DNA from: Spirodela intermedia
Lineage: Eukaryota; Streptophyta; Magnoliopsida; Alismatales; Araceae
Assembly: GCA_902729315.2 (NCBI GenBank)
Contig: LR746281.1
Span: 873,001-937,000 of the forward strand
Direction of reading: 5' to 3'
DNA length: 64,000 nt
Part shown: piece after piece, positions 57,131-64,000 of the stretch
Numbering within the stretch: position 1 is the stretch's first letter
Layout of the letters: each line of letters begins with the position of its first letter
Made by a program: the position numbers and the translations under genes
Notes under the pieces: generated by a model
The model's input: only the letters and a program-made list of their open reading frames with translations
Told to the model about the DNA's origin: nothing
Databases searched by the model: none

Positions 57131-57374
57131 CTACCCCTGATAGGTCAACATCCCATCACCTCTGTTGGGACATGTAAACACCGCGGAATATGATAAACGC
57201 CCCATAAAAACCGTCAGAAATCAGTGGTTAAGTATTTTTGCCAAGATAACTGTTTAATGGTGCGATAAACTCCCATGCCAATGGCTCCACCCACTAGTTC
57301 GCACCACGCTGCGCGTTGCTGCACGCTCACCCCGTGCTGTCCCCTGCGCTGAACTGTGTGGCTGCCGTGCAAGC

Positions 57375-57823
57375 AATGAGTTAATGTTAAATTTCTATTG
57401 TACTTATTTAGAGTCTTGAATGTAAACAAGTGAGCTGTTGTCTTAGCCTTCAGTAAAGTCATATACCAATATCGAGTGAAGTCACCGATATAGATTACCC
57501 ATTAATTCTCCATCATTTATAAGACGTTCCTTAAAAGAAAAACATAATATGAAATAACCCAAGACATCATCAACCACCGACCCCCCTGATTTTCTTTTCC
57601 GGAACTCAACCCCGTACGGTGCAATTACGCGGCTGATGCAGGGCAAATAAATCTGCCACATTTCCCAATAATTGGCGCTGACCAAAAAAAATGTTTTCAA
57701 TTTTGTCAACTCCGAGCGCGGGGACCACAGGCACCTGCCTAAATGCCAAGCGACCCCCCTTGTCTCTGTCACATCCCCACTTATGTTATGTAGTCGCTCT
57801 CTCCTTGCCCACTTCGTCTTCTC

Positions 57824-57876
<53 letters not shown>

Positions 57877-58004
57877 CTCTGTCTCTCTCTATCTGTCTGT
57901 CTCTATCTCTAGCATCCTCATCACCACTCCTTATAAAACGAGTCCATCGGAGACTGCTCCGGGGGCCATCACCGGGGGCCCTGTTAATGATTCAGATGGA
58001 GACC
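57375..58004 (+). pseudogene. Glycosyltransferase copy D, promoter and start region only
   Basis: This matches the 5' flank of gene A: upstream block, GACCACAGGCACCTGCCTAA, CT tracts at 57,827-57,872, then a good TATA box TATAAAA (57932-57938), the leader CGAGTCCATCGGAGACTGCTCC and an ATG context with GATGGAGACCGGG. Similarity to gene A ends at about 58,000. The upstream block of gene B starts immediately. No coding exon beyond the first few codons survives. An intact TATA box may still drive transcription into gene B's flank. Confidence 0.75.
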
Positions 58005-59010
58005 GGGAAGCTAAAGGGATCATTAGAAGAAATGAGGAGACACATGTGCTTGATCACTGTGGTACTAGAATCTTTCTCATATCGTGAAAAAAGTTGACTT
58101 ATCATATCTGAACAAATTTTGAAAATAAAAAACGATTAAATTCATTCCCTTCTTGATTCTTCTTTTGGCACACTTATGAGCGAACAAATTATAAATTAAA
58201 TATGAGATAGAAAAGGGAACAATAGAAGATTAATTTAATTAAGTTATAATATTTATAATAAATAATTTTATTATTAGATTTATTTGGGGAATGGTCATTA
58301 GTTTTTGATAGCCCATAAAAGGTACATGCAGAAAATCTGACTCGTTGACAAATATGATAATTTGTGTGGAGGGAAAACCCTCTAAATGATATGGATAGGA
58401 TGCAACATATACCAATATTGAATAAAGTCATCCAAATATATTACTCGTTAAATGTCCATTATATAAAATATTTTTGAAAAAACGTAAAATGCATAATATA
58501 TCAAATAACAACCACGACATCATCAACCATCGACCCCCTGTTTCTTTTTTGATGTCAACTCAAGATCATAGATCAGATGTGGCATCAAGTTGCTTGATGC
58601 CTCGCAAATAAATCAGCCACAGTTCTTAATAAATGGAGTTGAAAATAACTATTTTCATTTTGTCAACTCCAAACGGGGGAACCAAACGCATCTACCTAAC
58701 TGGCACTTTTTAAATGAACGCTGAAAGTCTGTTTCAGTGGCAGAAGCTATATATGTCATTATCTTATCCTAAACACTATCACTGGGCACGGAGAATTATG
58801 AAGACGAGGTGAAGTCATGAACGGATGAGCGAAGCTGATCGCGACAATGGACGGTTGTGACGGGACCGGATCGATCCGCGGAGGAAGGGGAGGATCTGGG
58901 ACGTTGGGGGAATGCAGCAGTCCAACGATGTCCGAGCCCGCACAGTCTCCCGTTTCCAGCTAGGTAGTTGGGTTGCTTCTACGTCTCCGGCGAATCTCAA
59001 TGGCCATTTA
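58005..59010 (+). repeat. Upstream duplicated block of glycosyltransferase gene B
   Basis: Direct counterpart of 30,715-31,660 upstream of gene A. They share GGATAATTTGTGTGGAGG-like and GAATTATGAAGACGAGGTGAAGTC-like segments with scattered substitutions. No gene lies in it. Confidence 0.8.
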
Positions 59011-59139
59011 GACTAGTTAGTGGAGAGGGAGGCTGACGGGTCGAGCAGGACCCAGGCTCCCTTTCTCTCTCTCCCTCTGGGGGTTGGGGGTTGCTGACCA
59101 TGCAAACAGTCTGGGGACAGCTGTACTGCCAAGCGACGT

Positions 59140-59470
59140 GCATTGTCTCTGTCATGGAGTCGTTCTCCTTCCCCCCCTACTCTTCTGTCTTTCCCTCTCC
59201 TCTCTCTCTCTCGCTACGTTATGTGAAGGGGGGGGGGGACTTTGGGAATTGCCTAGGACCCGCATTGTCTCTGTCATGCAGTCGCTCTCCTTCCCCCCCT
59301 GCTCTGCTATCTCTTTCCCTCTCCTCTCTCTCTCTCGCTACGTTGTGTGGGTGTGGTGTGTATGGGGGGGGGACTCTCGGATGGCCTAGGAGCCGCATTG
59401 TCTCTGTCATGCAGTCGCTCTCTCGTTCTGGACTTCGTGCTCTCTCTCTCTGTCTCTCTCTCTCTAACAT
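59140..59470 (+). repeat. Promoter minisatellite of gene B (~122-133 bp units)
   Basis: Units start with GCATTGTCTCTGTCATG at 59140, 59262 and 59395. The first two are complete: a C/T block CTCTCCTTCCCCCCCT, CTCTCTCTCTCGCTACGTT, then a G-run and GCCTAGGA. The third is partial and runs into the CT tract before the TATA box. Gene A has one related unit (about 31,660-31,780), so the expansion is specific to gene B. Confidence 0.8.
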
Positions 59471-59485
59471 TTCGTCACCCCTCTC

Positions 59486-59491
59486 TATAAA
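59486..59491 (+). promoter_or_regulatory. TATA box of glycosyltransferase gene B
   Basis: TATAAA follows the CT tracts and lies 79 bases before the chosen start codon. The homologous position is TATAAA in copy D and TGTAAA in gene A. Confidence 0.65.
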
Positions 59492-59564
59492 TGAGTCCGT
59501 AGGTTTCATTGGGGCCCTGAGCAGGTTTCAGAGGCAGACAGAAGCCTTGTACCATCCTCCGCTC

Positions 59565-62103
59565 ATGGGGAAACCGCCGACCTGGCGAAGGAGGTTCCTT
59601 TGTGCCATGCTAGCGATCGCCGGGGTCACATTCCCCTACGTCCTCCTCTACGACACCGCCGGTATCGCCGGTTTCCTCCAACTGTCCAACAGGAGCTTCC
59701 TAAATCTTAATGATGATGCGGTACGCGCTCTCTCGCTTAAGATCTCGCGTTCTAGTACTCCCATTTGGGCCTCGTGCTTCCCGAGCTTCGCTCCACGTGC
59801 GGCCATGGCCATTAATTCCGTTGGCTTCATCTTCGGACATGGACGTTTCCGGTTTCCGATCATAATCATCCCCTCCCGGTAGCGACATCATTTCTAGACC
59901 GTCGGAAACATACTGGAAAGGCCGGATTGAGCGAGTTGTCGCCTGCTAGGTTAGTCCTCTAAGGCGATGGTGTCATCTGCGTTTTCATAGCGACGTCCTT
60001 TCCTTGTTTCTGTCCGTTAGTACCCGCGATCCGGTGCTTAAGGTTGATGTCAGCTCCCGTTTCTCGTGATGACCGCCTTTTTAATTCTACGCCCATGAAT
60101 TATAGAGGGAAGTGCGGTATATATTTTAGCGCTTCGAACTCCTCTGACTTTTTCGTAACCAATTCCGTGTCGCCGGAGCAGGTTAGCGACGAAATCAAGC
60201 TGAAGACTGTGCTCAAAGAAGCAGCCATGGTGGATAATACTGTGATATTGACGATGATGAATGAGGCATGGGCAGCTCCTGGTTCTGTTCTTGACCTCTT
60301 CCTGGAGAGCTTTCAGACAGGAGAGCGCACGGTAAGGCTCTTGGAGCACTTGGTGATCGTCGCTCTTGACGAGAAGGCGTACGAGATATGCAAGTCTAAG
60401 CATACCCACTGCTACGCTTTGAAGACCGAAGGAGCAGATTTCTCGCAAGAGAAGTTATTTTTGACGGAGGATTACGTAAAAATGACGTGGATAAGGATAG
60501 ACTTTTTGAGAGTCGTCCTTGAGATGGGATATGACTTCATCTTTACGGTAACTTTATCTTTTCTGTTTCAACAGATTTATTTTTTTAAATAACGTTGATG
60601 GCCTACGATTTTTGAACCTCGGATTTTATTTTTTTTATAAATCTGTTTCTCAAAAAATATTCGGAAGGTAAAGAGATCCAGGGGCTACCGTCAAGATAGA
60701 GCATGGATAACAGATTTCCACGAATATTGAAACTAGTCTGTCTAAAGTTAGCCTCTAATACTTAGCACAAAGCATATAGCCTTCAAATTTCCGCTTTTCC
60801 CAGTGGGCATAATATTATCCCAGCTGATATTAGCACAAAGAAAATTACTATCCAAGTTGGCCCCCCTATCCCAGTGTGCATAATATTAGCTTTCCTTTGC
60901 TTCATTGCGGTGCTGATGCTCTAGCCTGATGAAGTTCTTCAGTAACCACGCATCGAACATTTGTATTTAGCCTTTGTCTAAACATTTTTTCCTTTATGCT
61001 TGGCACCGACTGTTGTAAACTTCGTTGACAGGTGAACGGGTGTCGGTTGATGAACAGGCTCTCGATCTAGCTTGTGTATCCTAAGTGCTTCATGAAGCAG
61101 CCCAGTCCACCAAATTAGTGGAAATCAATTTATGGAGTGCAAAGAGGCCACCTCTAATTTCCTGTGGAGTCCTTTAACGTAGCTATCCACCAAATCTACT
61201 CTTTCCGTTGGAGCAAATTGTCAGGGGAAGAGGTCAAATGTGGGAAAAGAGGAACCCTAGAGACTTTCCCCGAGGGAACCAGAAGACGAAAGTGCAGATC
61301 CAAAAAAAAACGTAAAATATAGCAAAAAAATTGAAGCCGGATCGAAACACCCCATAGTATCTGTCATTTCCTCGAGTTCTACGCGCATCGAGCTTTGAAC
61401 TTACTGATACAAGCACGCAGGCACACACGCATGCATACACATACATATGCACTTGTTTTTTGCATCGAAGTTGAACCTATTGCCGTTTAAAAACTGTGGG
61501 CAAACGTCGAGTTTTTGATGCAGAATACCCGAAAGATACATTGGTTCCATAATTTTCGACTCTGGTCTCTATCTTTTATCCGCCCAAGTTCATATAAAAG
61601 TTGCTCTTTTCTTGCAGGACGCTGATATAATGTGGTTCCGAGACCCCATGCCATTCTTCTACAAAGACGGCGACTTCCAGATCGCATGCGACCGATTCAA
61701 CGGCAACCCCGACGACAGAACGAACAATATCAACGGAGGGTTCAAATATATAAAGTCCAACGAAAAAACAATAAAGTTCTACAAGTACTGGTACGAGAAA
61801 AGAGTGGAGCACCCGGGCGCTCACGACCAGGACGTGCTCAATTACATCAAGGGCGACCAAATCCTCCACGACATCGGGCTGAACTTGAAATATCTACCCA
61901 CCGTCCACTTTGGGTGGATATGCGAACCCAGCAGCGATTTCAATCAGGTCTCCACCATGCACGCAAATTGTTGTATTGGATTGATAGATAAGTTGAACGA
62001 TCTGAAGGTAATACTGAAGGACTGGAGGCAGTACAATACTCTGCCGCCCAGCGTGAAGGGCCGTCATGAGCACAAGTGGAGAGTCCCGCAGCTCTGCAGG
62101 TAA
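59565..62103 (+). CDS. Nucleotide-diphospho-sugar transferase B (At4g15970-like), 335 aa
   Basis: Paralogue of gene A, with the same PF03407 family role. Exons 59565-59720, 60182-60547 and 61618-62103, phase 0 throughout, GT-AG borders. Residues 10-30 are the signal anchor (RFLCAMLAIAGVTFPYVLLY). Exon 2 has [17 protein letters not shown] and HLVIVALD. Exon 3 opens DADIMWFRDP with the DxD at 175-177, then QIACD, NGGFKY, HDQDVLN and HANCCIGL. The start is the ATG after the conserved leader, shortly after the TATA box. Exon 1 is much shorter than in gene A. The stop TAA at 62101 sits inside a strong donor, CTGCAG/GTAACC. If spliced to 62178 the C-terminus becomes LCSTTSHH with a TGA at 62194-62196, closer to the usual NCS-type ending. 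Confidence 0.88.
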
Positions 62104-62177
62104 CCCAATTATTTGCAAAGCTTGTCCATTTTTTTGTTCATTCTGGTCTCTTTTAATCTTTTTTTTTTTTTTTTCAG

Positions 62178-62660
62178 TACTACGTCACACCATTGAGCTG
62201 CTGCATATCTTGCCGCATGGAGACACATTCCTTTCTTCTTCAAAGGTTAGCCATGCCTCTCCTTTTTCCACCCCAAATTAGAAATTCGTCAATGTTTTAG
62301 GAAATCCCATACGATTTAGTGCTTTTCTCTGCAGTTTCATCGAAAGGAGATATAGTAAGCAGTTTCCTGTTGTTTTTTCTTCAATTTTTATTTTCTCATG
62401 ATCTTGCTACTGAATATTTATTCCCTCTTTTAAAGTTAGAAGAAATTTTCCTTAAAATTAGAAATTTAGCAAGATTTAGGAAACCCCCGAAGCACCTAAT
62501 TTTCATTTTTTTTCTCTGCAGAAAATTGGAAGCAGGCATTCTGAGAATCCTTCAGTCAATTGTCTTGTTTTGCTATTCCACATAGAGACCAAGTGGGATA
62601 AAAATATAGTTGATAGAATTCGTATATTTTCTTCTCAAAACCTCAAAATATCCCACTTGT
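62178..62660 (+). other. Downstream exon chain of gene B (last codons and 3' UTR)
   Basis: Acceptor after a long T run (TTTTCAG) gives an exon at 62178-62245 with donor GTTAGC. A 20-nt exon follows at 62335-62354 (acceptor TCTCTGCAG, donor GTAAGC), and a further exon begins at 62522 (acceptor TCTCTGCAG). The last is also present in remnant C at 56,729, with its CTTTGCAG acceptor, which supports it as a real transcribed part of the family. Whether all three are used cannot be told. Confidence 0.5.
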
Positions 62661-64000
62661 TGCACTCCATGTGGACTTGCATAAGATATTGCTCGAAGGA
62701 TGTTCACTCAAAACATTAGATATATTACCAGAATGGAACAACTTGTCAACCACTACCAATGGGTCCCTAGATGACTGAATGAATGAAGAGGGGAGCTAAA
62801 TTGATTTTTATTTTTCCGAAGTTAGTTATCTTTTTAGTTTCTCTTCATTTTCTTAGATTAAAGGTGGCTCACATATAATCTATAAAGAGGAGGAGAGTTT
62901 GGTAATCGATAGATGGTTTTTATAGTGATTCAGCCTGTAATACCTATGCTCTTCCTAAGTTCACCAACCTTAGGCTTCTACTAACCACACTTTGTGATTC
63001 CAGTTCACTTATCTATCGTGGTGGTTTAGTGTTTCTCGTATGATAACTATTTAACAATGTAAGTTCCCATGATGAACCCTTCCATTCAGATTGATGGGAC
63101 AAACTATTTGACCTTATAACCACCTACCGTATGCTGGACGTCTGCTGTACCAATGTTGTCCCTTGTGCTGTATCGTGCTCGTATCGTACTAGTAGCTGCC
63201 AATATTCATAAGAAGCCCCTGTGAAGCTCTCCCCTTATCATTTTATACAGCTATTGTGAAAATTCATGCCACGTCATGCTACCAGCCACCAAGGTACATG
63301 GGATACTCCTTTTGAGTGTCATCATGTATCAGATAAGTAGACTGCCTACACCACATGCACCCATGCACGTTCCCCAAGTTTTCCAAACATACGTGACATG
63401 CCCATGTGTTACATACTATGCTGGCCCATGTGTGACGTGCTGGACCACATCATGCTGGCATACACACCACAAATACATTTGCACATGCTCAGACATACAC
63501 CAAGGTTCCTCTATTGAAACTTCACTACAAATGAGAGGTGACAGAGTCCCAGAGGAGAAATCTGTTTGTCTCTACTTTTGGAGTTTGGGAATTCCACTCT
63601 GATGATCGTTATGCTCCAGCATATGCAAGTGGATGAGGGGTGAACACAGGCAGACCGACAATGCTGACCTCACATTCCACCAGTGGAGGTATAATAGTTT
63701 TAAGTGGAAGGAGGACGGTAGAGGTTCTCGAATTTCCTTCTCCTTGAAGGTGTTGAGGGAGGTTCCATTGGGATCCCCCACCACCCACCGCTAGTAGAGA
63801 TCTCTCCCCCAGAAAAAGCTGAGTGATGCCTTGCAATGGAGTTATAAGTGACATGGAGGTGTGTTTATCGAGGATGTACTCAAGGAAGATGAATTTACTT
63901 CCCTCATTTCTTAATTATTAAAAAAATAAACGAAAATGAATACTAATATGTATAGTGGGAAACAAACTAGATAATAAGTTATAAATACTTACTAATATGT
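62661..64000. other. Intergenic at window end
   Basis: Similarity to remnant C's 3' flank continues to about 62,770 (GGACTTGCATAAGATATTGCTC). Beyond that I see no family. A stretch at 63,390-63,460 repeats CCCATGTGT and ATGCTGGC words. Frames here are short and unconvincing. Confidence 0.4.

Noticed and set aside
59091-59564. Long in-frame extension upstream of gene B's start
   Set aside because: It is open only because it crosses CT repeats and the minisatellite, and it lies upstream of or across the TATA box. The ATG at 59565 gives a normal signal anchor.

Overview
This is nuclear DNA of a flowering plant. Genes have GT-AG introns, TATA boxes and CT-rich leaders, and lie in AT-rich sequence full of LTR-retrotransposon debris. 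The N-terminus of the ARGONAUTE1 gene resembles monocot AGO1 as I remember it, so a monocot is likely, but the species cannot be fixed from this window. Nothing here is prokaryotic, and I see no CRISPR array.

Gene-rich left part (1-20.8 kb). A minus-strand AGO1 gene is present from its start codon to codon 554. Its second half (MID and PIWI) lies beyond the window start. It keeps a miR168-type target site. Next is a minus-strand ubiquitin-RUB (NEDD8) fusion gene (10.4-14.65 kb) with a normal RUB half but three substitutions in the ubiquitin half. Its 3.6 kb first intron holds several unexplained exon-like frames. It shares a roughly 0.3 kb divergent promoter with a plus-strand non-coding unit (TATA box, telo-box) that carries two box C/D snoRNA-like genes at 15.33 and 15.56 kb. 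A minus-strand seven-exon THUMP-domain gene (TAN1/THUMPD1 type, tRNA acetylation) closes this part at 16.3-20.8 kb.

Repeat-rich middle (20.8-54 kb). Solo LTRs of one roughly 1.75 kb family stand at 25.6-27.3 (minus), 27.7-29.55 (plus), 41.5-43.1 (plus) and 46.45-48.2 kb (plus), with several fragments. One sits with a perfect 5-bp target duplication inside the integrase region of an older, decayed Athila/Tat-like Ty3-gypsy pol (45.6-50.4 kb, minus). A decayed Ty1-copia fragment lies at 24.9 kb and a GC-rich minisatellite at 52.7-53.2 kb.

Glycosyltransferase array (30.5-35.3 and 56.3-62.6 kb). Two apparently intact three-exon genes encode nucleotide-diphospho-sugar transferase family proteins (PF03407 type, putative Golgi type II membrane proteins). 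Two broken relatives lie beside the second: one that lost its catalytic exons and one reduced to a promoter and start region. The array shows duplication, partial gene loss, promoter-repeat expansion and probable gene conversion. The AGO1, ubiquitin-RUB, snoRNA and THUMP genes act in RNA silencing, protein modification, RNA modification and tRNA modification; they look like ordinary neighbours rather than one pathway.
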